Assembly (NCBI GenBank): GCA_946406115.1
Contig: OX291552.1
Coordinates: forward strand, 3,720,001-3,784,000
Reading direction: 5' to 3'
Source of the DNA: Apoda limacodes
Lineage: Eukaryota > Arthropoda > Insecta > Lepidoptera > Limacodidae
Length of the DNA: 64,000 bases
Shown: one piece after another, positions 43,237-54,689 of the stretch
Position numbering within the stretch: position 1 is the stretch's first letter
How the letters are laid out: the number at the start of each line of letters is the position of its first letter
Program-made: the position numbers and the translations under genes
The notes under the pieces: model-generated
Seen by the model: only the letters and a program-made list of their open reading frames with translations
What the model was told of the DNA's origin: nothing
Databases searched by the model: none

Positions 43237-44404
43237 TTGTAAAATATAAATATAATTAATATGCCTATACATCTCACACAGCGACATCTGTTTGCAAACT
43301 AAGCAAAGATTCACCATTTTAGATTTTTCTTTTGTATCCGCATTGACTCTGTTGAAAAATTATAATAAAATATCTTAAAAGAACAATTGTTTGATACAAA
43401 AAACATAAACGCGCTGACTTTTTTAGTGTTTGTTTTGAGTCTGGGCTGGGTGTTTGCTTTGTATTGAATCAAAAAAGTATGTAAGTTCTATCAGTTGTCT
43501 GGTACTATAGGTTAAAAAGCATTGCTTAGATTGGAAACAGATTGCGCTGTGTGTAATATCCAGAAATATATAGTATGTATAATTAACATGCTATTTTAAT
43601 AAACCAAAATATCACTCAAACCAGATGCCTGAATAAGAAATGTTTTGAAAATCCCAGATGCACGTATAGTATTAATAAAAAAAATAAATATACATATATC
43701 AAGACATGTCATACAGTGCCATTTTTCAAACTAAGTAAATATTGTACAATGTGTACTTGCGCGCGTTTATGTCGTTTGTATAAACCGATTGGCCTCTTGC
43801 TAAATCTTGTTACAGCCAAGTCGAGCAAAAGATGGTACCATTTCTTTTTCTATTTTCGTTGACGTATTAAATTTCAGCTTACATCTTAAATTTATATTTT
43901 AAATACAAGGTACTTAACTGGACACGCGCATGTTGGTGATTATTATACAAATATTCAATATTATTATACTTAAAAGGATAAAGATATTAGGTGATCTTTT
44001 TATGATATTGTTAACCAACTTTAACTTAATTTGTAGTTATTTTGTATAATTGTGACATAAAAAAATACAGTGCGCGCGTTGATGTCTTTTGTAGGAAGCG
44101 ATTGGTCTGTAAACAAATTTGTTATTATGTTCCAACAAAGTCAAGAAAAATACAGCAACTTTTTTTAAAAACAGTATTAGTAGATACACCATTAACAGTA
44201 ACAATAGAATGTAGGAACAGATATATCAAAGGAGCTATTTCACTAAACCCCTTCCTCGGAACAAAGCAGTGAGAGCCCAAACAAAGAAGCGCGGAAGAGT
44301 TGTTTCTTCACACTTCGTTCTTTGCCCAAGTTAACGCTCTTTGTTAACAATAACTAATATCTCTGTAATATAACCATTAGAATAGAAGTAGGAAATATAG
44401 CAGA
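43237..44404. other. Mostly unassigned DNA with two SINE tail scraps
   Basis: 43262-43322 and 43690-43745 are inverted fragments of the SINE tail block (TCACACAGCGACATCTG, ACTAAGCAAAGATT; ATACAGTGCCATTTTTC, ACTAAGTAAATATT). The sequence after each (CGCGC...TGTCGTTTGTA near 43760 and GCGCGCGTTGATGTCTTTTG near 44072) is also related, suggesting a longer repeat in tandem. Confidence 0.45.
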
Positions 44405-44613
44405 CTAGCTTTTGCCTGCGGTTCAAGGATTTCAACAGCAACTCCTCAATAATAGAAAGAACCGACTCACAATTGACGTTTTTCAGTAGCCTATGTCCTT
44501 CCTCGAGACTTCAACTATCTCCATGCCAAATTTCATCTTAATCGGTATATCAGTTTAAGCGTGAACAGACAAATAGTAAGAGTTACTTTTGCATTTATAA
44601 TATTTATATATGG
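44405..44613 (-). mobile_element. Short Helitron
   Basis: It opens with CTAG (44405-44408) and the complement of the 3' terminus (TTTTGCCTGCGGTT). It carries the AACAGCAACTCCTCAATAAT, TTTTTCAGTAGCCTATGTCC and CTATCTCCATGCCAAATTTC blocks and ends near TTTATATATGGA. The interior is the single-unit form of the duplicated copies at 29743 and 51299. Confidence 0.7.
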
Positions 44614-46312
44614 ATAAGTAAAATTAATATTAATAACGTCCCCTCGTATATATAAATAAAAATTATATGCTGTAGCATGTATACCACTTTAGACACTTTA
44701 GGAACAGCTGGACCAATTTTAAGGTTTTTAAAAATCTGAGAAAAACTGGAAGTTCTTTTTTCTAAAGGATTTTTGTATAAACAAATTTCGAAACGACGAC
44801 GTCATTATATTACGAATAAAAATTTATAGTTCTAAAATTTATTATATATTCCGCAGTGAAATATTATCCAAAAAATATAAAAACCAAATATTAGTGTAAT
44901 AATATATTTATACTATTCAAATAACTAGTCACTTACAAAAACGATTTCATTAGCTTATAACAATAGGTATTTGAAATATTACTTGAAATTTGTTTTTTTT
45001 TTCAATCTAACTATTACAATGTAAATCTTGTTTAATATGTGTTTTAATTCAAAATATGTATTTATTATTTGATTTACTATAATATTATGTTTCGTCATAG
45101 TTGTAGTTAATTTACTTGACGATTCGAAAGTGTTCTTAGAAACCCATTTGAATAAATAGATTTCGAATTTGAATTTAAAAACTATTAAAGATAGTTTAAT
45201 CTTTGATCTGTCGACCCCTCTGTCACAGATGCCGCGAGCGATGGATTTAAAAGAAATAAAGGCAGGAACGCGGGAACTATATAAGTTTTTCATCTTATTT
45301 TATATGTTCAATTTAAATTCTGTAATTTTATTTTCTAATATTCGCCCAAATATGAATAACATAATATTTAACATAAAATAATCTTCGTCATTTTTAGAAT
45401 TTTTTACTTTTGTTAAACCACTATTCTGTTATATGTTTATATTAATTTTATATATATTTATATTATATTTTTGTTTTCTTTCCCTGCGTTTTTCTCGGCC
45501 GTAATCCCATTGCTGAATGCGTATTCTTATCCAGCAAATTCGCTTACTTTGGTGGCCTCGTCAGTAATATACTATTAATTTTGAAAAATTTTTTTGCGAA
45601 TAAGCAAAATCCAAATAAAACATGATTGTATACATTACACAGTAATTTAATAATTTTGATTAAACACAATGTTGGTAGGTATTTGCCATTAAAAAAATGT
45701 ATTCAAAACGTTTTTTAACACTTATTTTAAGTATCTAAATAATAAAATGCTTAATGAATATCTTAATAATTTATCAATTGTTTTGTGCAAAGTTATTTTA
45801 ATGATTTTAAAAATTAGCAAATAACAATTTACTTAATTGTGTATATTTGTATATACCTATATACTTAATTGTATAATTACTTATCAACTTTTTAAGATTA
45901 AAATATAGGTAAATATCTCTCTCGTATTGTATGTACCTATCTGGAACATAAAATCTAGTCAAACAACCTAGTTTTTTTTAGTAATTATGGAGTCCAAAGA
46001 CCAATTAAAAGTATAGGAAACTTAGGTTTGGACATGTACATGACGTCACGCTTTTACAATTGTTTCAGAAACGTTTTTTCCTCGCGCTGTAGTGGCGTCA
46101 AGCTTCCAAGTAAACAAGTAAGATAAGTACCTTAAGCACGGAATGTTGGAAGCTGCGGAGAATGTGCACGACCAAGGACGCGCGACGCCGCGCCGGCGCG
46201 GCTCATGATAGGGTAGAGTTAACTTGAGCTATGCTTAACGTTGAGCATGTGGTACACCATATGGTACTATACTATATCCACATTATTCTAATAACCCGCT
46301 TATAGTACACAT
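44614..46312. other. AT-rich DNA with a GC-rich patch
   Basis: 44640-44780 has Helitron-head-like words (CCTCGTATATATAAATAAAA). Two opposed frames at 44979-45293 and 45169-45381 are unrecognised. A GC-rich patch with a TGACGTCA site (about 46042) and a 16-bp palindrome (46187-46202) lies near the end. Confidence 0.4.
46187..46202. repeat. 16-bp perfect GC palindrome
   Basis: GCCGCGCCGGCGCGGC is its own reverse complement and stands in a GC-rich island (about 46140-46210) inside AT-rich DNA. A cruciform or a CpG-rich regulatory stretch are possible readings; neither is shown. Confidence 0.7.
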
Positions 46313-46492
46313 AGCTAATGTAAAAAAATGAAACTTTTTTTGTAAATACATACATATTATATATACTCGTAGAGAACACCAAGTCTCAAGACATACACAA
46401 ATGTTCATCACATAATTGTTTGTCTTGTGCGGGAATTTGACCCACGTCCCTCGATTTAGCAGTCAGGTCATCACCCACTCAGCCACGGAGCC
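46313..46492 (-). mobile_element. tRNA-derived SINE, copy 3, inverted
   Basis: On the minus strand: GGCTCCGTGGCTGAGTGGG with a full A box (46473-46484), ACTGCTAAATCGAGGGACG, a degenerate B box GGGTCAAATTC (46433-46443), CACAAGACAAACAATTATG, then GTCTTGAGACTTGG and a TATATATAATATG stretch. It is the longest head of this family in the window, but the distal tail block is not present. Confidence 0.75.
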
Positions 46493-46508
46493 TATCTAAT
46501 ACCTTTAA

Positions 46509-46787
46509 CCGAGCAATTCTTCTATAGATATATAATCTGAATCACAGAAACGGCTGCAACGATTATAATGAAATTAAGTATGCGGGGGTTTTTGGAACGA
46601 TAAATCGATCTAGCTAGGTTTCATTTTTAGAAAACGTCGTTCAGGCAATGATAAACTGAAAAATGTGACTCTTTTTGACATCTATTAGCGAGTAGTAATA
46701 CTATTATTATACCGACACAGCAATACTAAAGTTGCTTGACATTAGATGGCGTTGTAAAAAAAAACGAGCAAAGCTCGGTCCCCAGGT
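46509..46787 (+). repeat. Family C repeat, plus-strand copy
   Basis: It matches 19474-19744 inverted. It has TATAATCTGAATCACAGAAA, GGCTGCAACGATTATAATGA, TGACATCTATTAGCGAG and GGCGTTGTAAAAAAAAACG, and a terminal hairpin CGAGC-AAA-GCTCG (46765-46777) before CCCCAGGT. The left boundary falls in a short TATAGATATATAA stretch. Confidence 0.55.
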
Positions 46788-47754
46788 ATTTTTATTTAAT
46801 GCGTAAAACAAATCTTTAACACTGTGGTATCCTATTATAAAAGTAGATTTTTTATGCTGCATTCTTATTTTTAGTTATTAATGTGAGACTTCGGATTTTA
46901 TTGAGCAACATAATAAGAATTAAATAGTTCTTTAAAAATATGCAGTGAGTTTTTTAATTGATTGCACAATAAATTTGACAATTACTTAAGTGTCAAATTA
47001 TTATTAGCATAATTAATATGCTAACTAAGTAACCTTGACATAATAGCGACTCAAATATTAATAGATGTAAATACAAGTGAACATTATTCAGATCTGCGGT
47101 TGACTTACTTATTATGGCGGGCATTAGACGCCATTTGTAAAACCACAGACTAGCATTGTTTTGCATGAAACAAGAAATACTGGCCAGTATTATCTACATA
47201 AACAAAAAAATAAATAATGCAATTGATTATTTTAATATATTATTAATTTATATTTTTATGACAGTTAATGAGTAGTCATTTATTTGAATAACTATATCAC
47301 TTACCTACTTACATTAATGTAACCAATTTACCTATATGGGTGTTACTATTACCTGCCTATTTTGTGACTGATTATGGATTATCATTTCAGTTGAAAATTT
47401 TGTGTCCACCCTCTAACTTTTAAGCCGTGTGTTTTAAAAATCTGAAGAAAGTCACGAATCTTCAAAAATACTTTCAACGACGAACAGTTTTAAATAAAAT
47501 CAGTCCACATTTTTTTTAAATATTTGCAACAATTCTAATTGTACGGAACCTTAAATTTACGACACGCACTTGGGAGTTTTTATTAACATCTAATTAGATA
47601 TTCTATTTAACTCAATTAGTTAGTTAAGTTAGTTATAGTACATTGTGTATTAAGTTTTTTAAGGGCAAGGAGACAATTACTGACGAGAAGCTATTTAGAA
47701 GCCTAAGGCCGAAGCTACACACATTGATTTTCATCACATTTGCAAGTAAATAAA
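46788..47754. other. Unassigned AT-rich DNA
   Basis: A short CGGAACCTTAAATTTACGAC and CACGCACTTGGGAG scrap at about 47543-47578 belongs to a common repeat. An ATGGCGGGC word is at 47115. No gene is seen. Confidence 0.4.
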
Positions 47755-48118
47755 TAAAAATATAAGATGAATAAATATAAATAAACTCACGAAAACACAA
47801 TCAAAATGGCGGAATTAGAAATAATATACTCTTATCAAGAGAATTTATGAATCAAAACAGTTTTTGCGGAGGTTAGAACATACTTAAACATATCTACAAA
47901 ACTTATTAAGAACCACAGTGTACAGCTTTTATACATATTAGATAGAATAAGCGCGTCATTATCGCCCGTGGGTCCTATGAACGCGCGATTAGCTTAGAGA
48001 AAAGTAGAATTTACAAAGAAAAAGGCCATGGTAATAAATAAGGTTTTAGCACCCGCTTTACCTGCACGTAATGACACTGTTGTGTAGGTGGGATGAAAAA
48101 TAAAGAATATTCGTGACT
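47755..48118 (+). repeat. Family D repeat, copy 1
   Basis: It shares with 57428-57730 the ordered words AATAAATAAACTCA, AAAACACAAT, GCGCGTCATTA with CGCCCGTGG, a GGTAATAAATAAGG-type part and CTTTACCTGCACGTAATGAC then ACTGTT. It is non-coding and the class is unknown. The match is patchy in the first half and strong in the last 150 bp. Confidence 0.5.
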
Positions 48119-48894
48119 TGTAACTCCGCTACCTACAGTAGTTTAAGGATAAGTACATCGAACCCTTCTGACACCTAAAGGGAGCATTCATTTCAACTCA
48201 TTTAGGGGAAAGGGGTGTGATCAAGTCAAATTATTCATACAAAAATTGGAAAAAAGCGTCAGAAGGAGGTTCTGATATAAGTAAGGAAGTTTACGTGACG
48301 TATTAATTGGTTAAACCTCTTAAACCCGGATATATATTAGCCTATTTTTAAAAGATGAACCAATTACCAACCAATTTTATATTGCGCGCTGCACGGACAG
48401 GTTACAACTTCCTGCTGCAGCGATCTTTACAGACAGCTGCCTTTCGAATATTTTAACACTACTTTATCAATTCATGGCGTTTTCTATAAAGGAGTGGCCT
48501 AGTAGCATTGTCTATCGCAAATGATATGCGAACTTAAGCAACCTCGAGGTGGCCCTCATTAGATGGGTGAGCACCTATTGATACATATTTTAAGCTCCTT
48601 CATGCTTCGAAGGCACGCTTCACCGTCAATTCAAAAAACGTTTAGCCAAGTTTAAGGCCTAAATGGGCTTAGACAGAGAGACAGACAGACGGACAGACGG
48701 ACAGCCAGGGCGAAACTAGAAGTTAACTAAAAAATGAAGTTTTGAATTCGATTGGAAATCTTTTAAATATTTGTATTGTTGAAGTTCTTAGCTTACCTAT
48801 CAAATTCAAAGGTTGTTCGCCTGAGTTCCTAGTAGGCGATAGAGAAGAATATAATAGGCTCAAAAGATATCCAGGAGCTTATTGTGAAAAGTCT
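48119..48894. other. Unassigned DNA
   Basis: An (ACAG/ACGG)n-like run lies at about 48676-48712. A SINE-like GTGGCCTAGTAGCATTGTC at about 48497 hints at an old tRNA-like head but lacks a B box. No gene is seen. Confidence 0.4.
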
Positions 48895-49800
48895 GGAGTA
48901 TCTAAATCAAAGTCAAAGTCAAAATGGTTTATTCAAATAAGGATTTTACAATCACTTTTGAATCGTCAAAGTTATAAAATATTATTTTTTGAACCCTCCC
49001 ACCTTCCCGCCGGTTCACAATGTTGTTGATTTCTACCGAGAAGAATCCGGCAAGAAACTCGATAGTTACTCTTTTAAAAACACTATCAATAATACAAATA
49101 AACTAAAATACAATTAATGTTTTATATAAAAAAATTTTAGTCGTACAATTTTATGTTTTTTCCATTTTAATTTGGTTTACCTATGCATCCTGTAATTGAG
49201 CATCATCAGTCCCAAGGATTTTTATCATTTACATAGTCTGAAATATTGTAGTATGCCTTTTTACAAAGCACCTGCTTGATAAAAGATTTAAATCTACTTA
49301 TTGATAGATTTTGAATTTTATTGGGAACTTTGTTGTAAAAGTGTATACATTGCCCCATAAAAGAGTTACTTATTTTGTGTAGACGTGTATCATGCACCAA
49401 CAGCTTATTTTTACTTCTAGTATTTACTTTGTGAACGTCACTTTTCTTGCTGAAACTATTGATATTCTTATGTACATATAAAAGATTTTCATATATGTAC
49501 TGCGACACTAAAGTTAAAATTTTTACTTCCCTAAACCTATCCCTCAGAGATATCCTAGATCCTAATTTATAAATAGCACGAATTGCCCTTTTTTGTAACA
49601 AAAATATTATATTTACATCAGCAGCGCTACTCCACAATAGGATACCATATGTCATTAAACTATGGAAATAGCTAAAATATACTATTTTTGCAGTGTCGAC
49701 ATCGGTCAATTGTCTTATTTTCTTGTTCGCATACTAGATATTTTGGCTAGGTTATGAATATGAGGACCCCATTGAAGTTTGGAGTCCAGTGTTATCTAAA
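48895..49800 (-). mobile_element. Daphne-like LINE, 5'-truncated
   Basis: Read on the minus strand it goes from an RT-distal block near 49795 through the C-terminal region to a 3' UTR (with TTCTTCTCGGTAGAAATCAA and AACCGGCGGGAAGGTGGG). It ends at ATTTGAATAAACCATTTTGA followed by CTTTGACTTTGA. The short tandem (CTTTGA)n end, instead of poly-A, is a distinctive feature of this LINE type. Confidence 0.8.
49206..49795 (-). pseudogene. Daphne-like LINE C-terminal protein
   Basis: The upstream part encodes ITLDSKLQWGPHIHNLAK, then a break near 49725 before the frame opens at 49709 with LTDVDTAKIVYFSYFHSLMT. It continues with YGILLWSSAADVNIIFLLQK, RAIRAIYKLGSRISLRDRFR, then SQYIYENLLYVHKNIN, NTRSKNKLLVHDTRLHKISN, SFMGQCIHFYNKVPNKIQNL and AYYNISDYVNDKNPWD to a natural stop at 49206. 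This is the thumb and C-terminal domain behind the RT of a LINE. The catalytic part is absent through 5' truncation. The last 167 codons are fully open, so this copy is comparatively young. Confidence 0.85.
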
Positions 49801-50738
49801 TACTATCTATCTATCTAAATACTGGTGTCCGTAGAAAGGTATTAAAATACAAGACCCGAGTACTCCAGAATTTTTCCAAACAGCTCCCCTGAAATTATCA
49901 GAGAAGCTGAAATTATCTAAGATCATTCTGATAAAAAAAATATTGATATATTTTAAGTCGACAAAACAAAATTATCAATCATAATCTATGACTAATTTAA
50001 AATTAATTAAATCCAATACAATATGCATAAAATAACCGTATGTATTTAAAATTTTACAGAGAAATTCGCGATATAATCGAGAGAAATTCCGGCTCCCTCG
50101 TGAATCGATTATATTATTTAACCAGTTTGTTATTCAACGCGCTATCCGGATATGTGAGTCGACGCTTTCCTCGTCTTTGGGTAAAAGCGAAACTCATATT
50201 GTTACGTATTTTTGGTAATATTGACATTAACCTGTTAAGGCTTTATTTGATGACCAAAAAAGTTGTAAAAACTTAAAAAATATTAAGATATATTTGTTAT
50301 AAAACATTATAGGTAAAATATTCCTACATACTTACTCTTACGTAAAATCATTTCATATTGTATTTTAATTTAATTTAAAGTAATTTGGAGGCGTAGAAAT
50401 CCTTAATCTTTGTTAGTAACAATGTAAAAAAAAAACTTAATATACTTATTAATTTATTATTGGAGTAACTTACCAGTTTTAGGAGTATGTTTCTATTTCT
50501 TCTCCTGTCTGAATTCCCCATTTTATCAAATAATTGTTAATTATAACATTAACAAACAAAGAGTCTCAAAAGTTTTGTATATAATCTCGCAACACTATTG
50601 TTGTTCTCACATAATTCACTAACACCACAAATAGTACCCAACGCACTCAAATTTAAAAATAAATAAAAAACACTGGCCGACAACACGCGCTTTAAGAAAA
50701 AATAATTGAAATCGCATCCGTCATTTAAATGTATACAG
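49801..50738. other. Unassigned AT-rich DNA
   Basis: A 78-codon plus-strand frame at 50040-50276 has no known domain. No repeat is recognised. Confidence 0.4.
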
Positions 50739-50797
50739 TTTCGGCGGGAAACGTCGACTCGCGCGAACTGCGCGTCATAGACTGCCAAGATGGCGGT
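50739..50797. promoter_or_regulatory. Candidate GC-rich core promoter (E2F-like and YY1-like sites)
   Basis: A TTTCGGCGGGAAA site (50739-50751), matching the E2F half-site GGCGGGAA, stands about 34 bp from CCAAGATGGCGGT (50785-50797), which matches the YY1/Pho-type AAGATGGCGG motif. Between them is CpG-rich DNA, in an otherwise AT-rich region. Such a pair is common in housekeeping promoters and 5' exons. I see no convincing coding exon next to it: the 87-codon minus frame from 50812 is unrecognised. The window may cut or skip the gene, or the sites may be chance. Confidence 0.3.
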
Positions 50798-51298
50798 TTT
50801 TTGACGGTTCACACGAGTCGATTCACTTTCTACGACCTTACGTTGTATGCAACTAGTAATTAAGCATAGACTTACGTAATACAGCGATGTAACCCACCCG
50901 AATCAATTTCCGTGAATATATTTTTTGCAATTTTCAGAACCCAATCGGTTTTTGTCGTTAATGTTAGACCTTTGACTTGTCTTTTGGCCCCAAATGATAA
51001 GAAAAATTAATAGGTATTTGTAATATACATTATTACATAATATTGTAATATATATATAGTGCTGTTGTAGCTTTTTATAACATTCTATTCAGTGAACAGC
51101 AGCTTTTTCAGCACGATATAAGTTTTCTTGTCCCATATAAACTTTTACATCCTTACTTAGAAGTTAAATTTTTAAACATCTGCTAACTAAGGTAAAATGC
51201 GAAAGCCAGGTTAACTTATTGCCAAATTTATTCTAAATCCTTAATAATTACCAAAACTAGTGACAACATATTATATAAATATATAATACTAGCTTTTG
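50798..51298. other. Unassigned AT-rich DNA
   Basis: Nothing is recognised. Confidence 0.4.
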
Positions 51299-51658
51299 CC
51301 CACGGTTCCACCCACCCTAAATTTGGTAATCGATGAAGGATTTCAACGGCAACTCCTCAATCATACAAGAAAAACCGACTCACACTTGAAGTTTTTAAAT
51401 AGCCTTTGTTTTTCCCCGGGACTCAAACTATTTCCTTGCCAAATTTGCCCGCGGTTCCACCCGCCCTAAATTCGGTTATCGGTGAAGAATTTCAACGGTT
51501 ACTCCTCAATCATAGAAAAAAAACCGACTCATACTTGAAGTATGTCCTTTCTCGGGACTCAAATTTTCACCATGCCAAATTTCATCTTAATCGGTTTAAG
51601 CGTAAAGAGGTAACAGACAGACAAAGTTACTTTCACATTTATAATATTAGTATTGATT
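51299..51658 (-). mobile_element. Helitron with internal tandem duplication
   Basis: It opens with CTAG (51299-51302) and the complement of the Helitron 3' terminus. Two tandem units follow (about 51305-51440 and 51441-51575), each starting with TTTGCCCRCGGTTCCACCC and containing AACTCCTCAATCATA, AAAACCGACTCA and a GGGACTCAAA block. The 5' end has TCGGTTTAAGCGTAAAGAGG, ACAGACAGACAAAGTTACTT and TTTATAATATTAGTATTGA. The second unit repeats the terminus itself, as if one Helitron end had been duplicated within the element. Confidence 0.75.
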
Positions 51659-51709
51659 AGATCTACTTATTTCAATAAATAATAACGAAGCAAGAATAGA
51701 TAATCTTTA

Positions 51710-52166
51710 ATAAACAAATATAAAATGCTTTGTTTTGAATGACTGATGGAACAACGCACAGCCTAAACCGCTGATGATAGAAACCTGAAACATAAAGGTT
51801 GTGTTCTTTGTATGACGTAGGCATCCGGCAAGAAAGGTATTTCCTGAAAGGGTCAAGTGCGAGTCGGACTCGCGCAATTTTAATGAAACACAGATTTTAA
51901 TGTAATTTTGGTAAGTTGTTATGCACACGCCGGGTAAGGTTTCTGAGAGAGAAAAAAAGGGTCAAGTGCGATTCAGACAGGGTCAAGTGCGAGTCGGACT
52001 CAAGCAATAAAGGTCAACCGATCGTAATGAAATTTTGGTAAGTAGTTATGCACACGCCGGGGAAGGTTTCTGAGTTTTATATAGTTTTATTAGTACAACC
52101 CTTTCACAATAAGTTGGTGCGGCAGGTTTTCTTAAAAAAAGAAACAACGTTCGCCGGGTCAGCTAG
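51710..52166 (+). mobile_element. Helitron with partial tandem repeats
   Basis: The head is ATATAAAATGCTTTGTTTTG with GAATGACTGATGGAACAACG and CATCCGGCAAGAAAGGTATT. Then GGTCAAGTGCGAGTCGGACT appears, in part three times (51857, 51960, 51979), with GTAAGTTGTTATGCACACGC twice. The end is AACGTTCGCCGGGT then CAGCTAG (CTAG 52163-52166). It shares its 3' half with 22411-22912. Confidence 0.72.
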
Positions 52167-53919
52167 ACTTTAATAAACTAATAGGAGGTCATTGTAAATA
52201 ATATCTAGGTACGTGTTTAATCCTGACTTAATCCTTTAGTTTGCCTTACATTGGCAAATTAGGTGTATTATCTATTTCAAGTCTTTTATTTTACCGCTTA
52301 TTACCATAAAGCTGATATTTATGACCTATAGGACATATATAAAACCACGTTAGTCCAGATACATTGCTGTCAGAGGCAGTGTTGCGGTGACAGGATCACC
52401 ATCTTTCACGCAGGAACAAAGTGGTTGATAAGAAGATGCTGCCCACCACATTATGGTGTGGGTGTATTTGCAGCCATTGGTTACCCCGTTCGGGTTTACG
52501 TTATACTCGCACATATATACAAGTTTAGAAACAGCTGCAAAACGATTCAATAGAACTGCTCAGTTACATTTCTTGCTTACCATAAAGATGTTGATAGTTT
52601 CTACAGAAGCTTCCCAATTTTATATTGCAGCTTTTATTAGCTCTTAAGTTCTTATAGTTTTGCCATGTCCATTCGCAGGCCGTTTTTTATAATTCTGGAT
52701 CGATGACAATCCCTATTTCTTCGCAGTATCTAAAACACGACATGATTGGTCAACATGGTCAACGGACAATGGAAAACTCTAAAAAACCAACTTCTTTTTA
52801 TATAAAACAACAATATTTTAGCTCAAGAAATTGATTTACTTGGTCCAAAAAATAACATTAAAAATTAACTCTTCTCTCAAGAGATAATTGCCACTTATTT
52901 CAAAAAAATCCTTTTTTTGAACAAAGAAATTGTCAGTTTTCGACCAAACTATTTCTAAATTTTGGTTAAAAATAACAACTCCATCAAAATGAAAAAAATC
53001 TAAACACAAAAATATTCTTTTGAATTAAGATAAATGTTTAATTTCATTCAAGTTTCATGTAACCAAATTATTAGTTTTCTGATTTAAGTAAATATTATTT
53101 CAAACGGAAGTAACATAAACAAATTAAACAAAGAACTCCAAATTGTCTACCATTAAGAATATTCTCTTGAGAGAATAGATTTTCGTTTACCTACATTAAA
53201 AAAAAAGCGACTGTTTAGTTAAGGAATGTAATTTTTGATATAAGGTAATAAAATATTAAAAGGAGAATATATGTCCAACACAATAAAATTTCTTGGATCA
53301 AAAACACGTCTTTTTTTCCGTGTATGTATATAAATATTAGTCAATCCGACAAAATGGTAAAATAAAATATTGCCATGGTCACTTCAGCTTGCTAACTAAT
53401 CAAGCTATGTCGGTAACTTTGGTTCTTTTGCGAATTTCCTAAACGCCCATGTACTTATTGCCAAACCAAAACACTATGGAAAATTCTTAAAAAGTAGGGT
53501 GCTTTTTATACATTATATTTACTCCAAAAATTGAAAGTTTGATGTGACAATTACATAAAAGAAAATACTCTCCAATTATCAGTACGCTACCTACCTTTGA
53601 TTATATTCCAGATTCAATTATTAAATTAGGGATAAATATAGCAACTCGGAACATACTTTAAGTTTGTGACAGTAATTCAAGCTCTTGTGCAAAGCCGCCC
53701 TTCCTTTAGTGATAGCTCGCCGCTTTGAAGGTTGCTCCAAATCCACATATGAGCGTGAGTGGTCCGGGTGCAGCCGACGTGGGGAATGTGGTCGGACTGG
53801 TGAGTAAGGTGACAGGCCGAGCTTTGCCTATGACCAAAACTGCTGGACGTTTAATCGGAAACTATTCATCAAATAAATAAAGAAACAGATACTAATAATT
53901 CGTGACTGTAAATGTTTTT
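52167..53919. other. Unassigned AT-rich DNA
   Basis: Two opposed short frames at 52350-52647 are unrecognised. The stretch 52750-53330 is very AT-rich with CTCAAGAGATAATTG and TCTCTTGAGAGAATAG words. At 53690-53850 there is a GC-richer block (GTGGTCCGGGTGCAGCCGAC, GGGGAATGTGGTCGGACTGG) that may be an old SINE or LINE piece. Confidence 0.4.
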
Positions 53920-54631
53920 GAAGTGAAAATTTCTTTAGCGGCGTTGTGCACTTCTTTTGTGATGGTTAAAAAATGTTAAACTCGCGTCAGGTCACGTGTC
54001 CTGATCGAAAATTCATATAAAATTCGTGAGACGGAACTCGCGTCAGATTTATTAACATTAAGTTAGTTTTTTATTTCTAGTATATGGTGATTATGAGTTG
54101 TACAGGGAGGGTGGATATGAGATTTTAATTCTATGACAGATTGAGATGTCAAATATTCTACGTCGAAAATGTAAATAAACAAACATTATTATTTATAATG
54201 TTACAATGTGATACGATACGATACGAGGTGATGTAAAAGTAATTGTAGAGCATAGCTTACATACGTTACACTGGATAGGAGGTATATTTATGTGTTGATG
54301 TGTCAATAGGTGATTTTATAGGAAAATAAATAAACAATCTTTATTTATTATGTTAGGTTGTGTCAAAGAAAATAGTCGAAAGTTAGAGGAGTTAGAGACG
54401 TGTCATAGGATAGAGAGCCAGTTCCATAGTAGTCCATAGTTTAATGTAGCTTATTAAATTTTTGAGAAATATAGGTAGATTATTGCTCAAAAAGCGCGAA
54501 TTGTGTATTAAAGACATTGGTTCTGTACAATTAAATATGACGTATGAGTTGTCTTGTAACATATTTGAAAGTTAAGCGCGAATCGTGTGTAAAGGACATT
54601 GGTTCCCTACAATTAAATATGACGTATGAGT
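53920..54631 (+). mobile_element. Family B element, copy 2, altered
   Basis: It starts GAAGTGAAAATTTC at 53920 and follows family B (GTTAAACTCGCGTCAGGTCA, GTACAGGGAGGGTGGATATG) to about 54190. It then diverges before returning to AAGCGCGAATCGTGTGTAAA at 54574. A 58-bp unit (AAGCGCGAATYGTGT...CGTATGAGT) is present twice, at 54491-54549 and 54574-54631. The conserved GCACTCC hairpin end is missing. Confidence 0.5.
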
Positions 54632-54689
54632 CGTAAGTTGTGTTTTATTTATAATAAATAAATAAATATAACTTGTATAAGGATAATTA

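Noticed and set aside
44979..45293. 104-codon minus-strand frame
   Set aside because: It is low-complexity, rich in Lys/Ile/Asn/Phe as expected of AT-rich DNA, with no recognisable motif.
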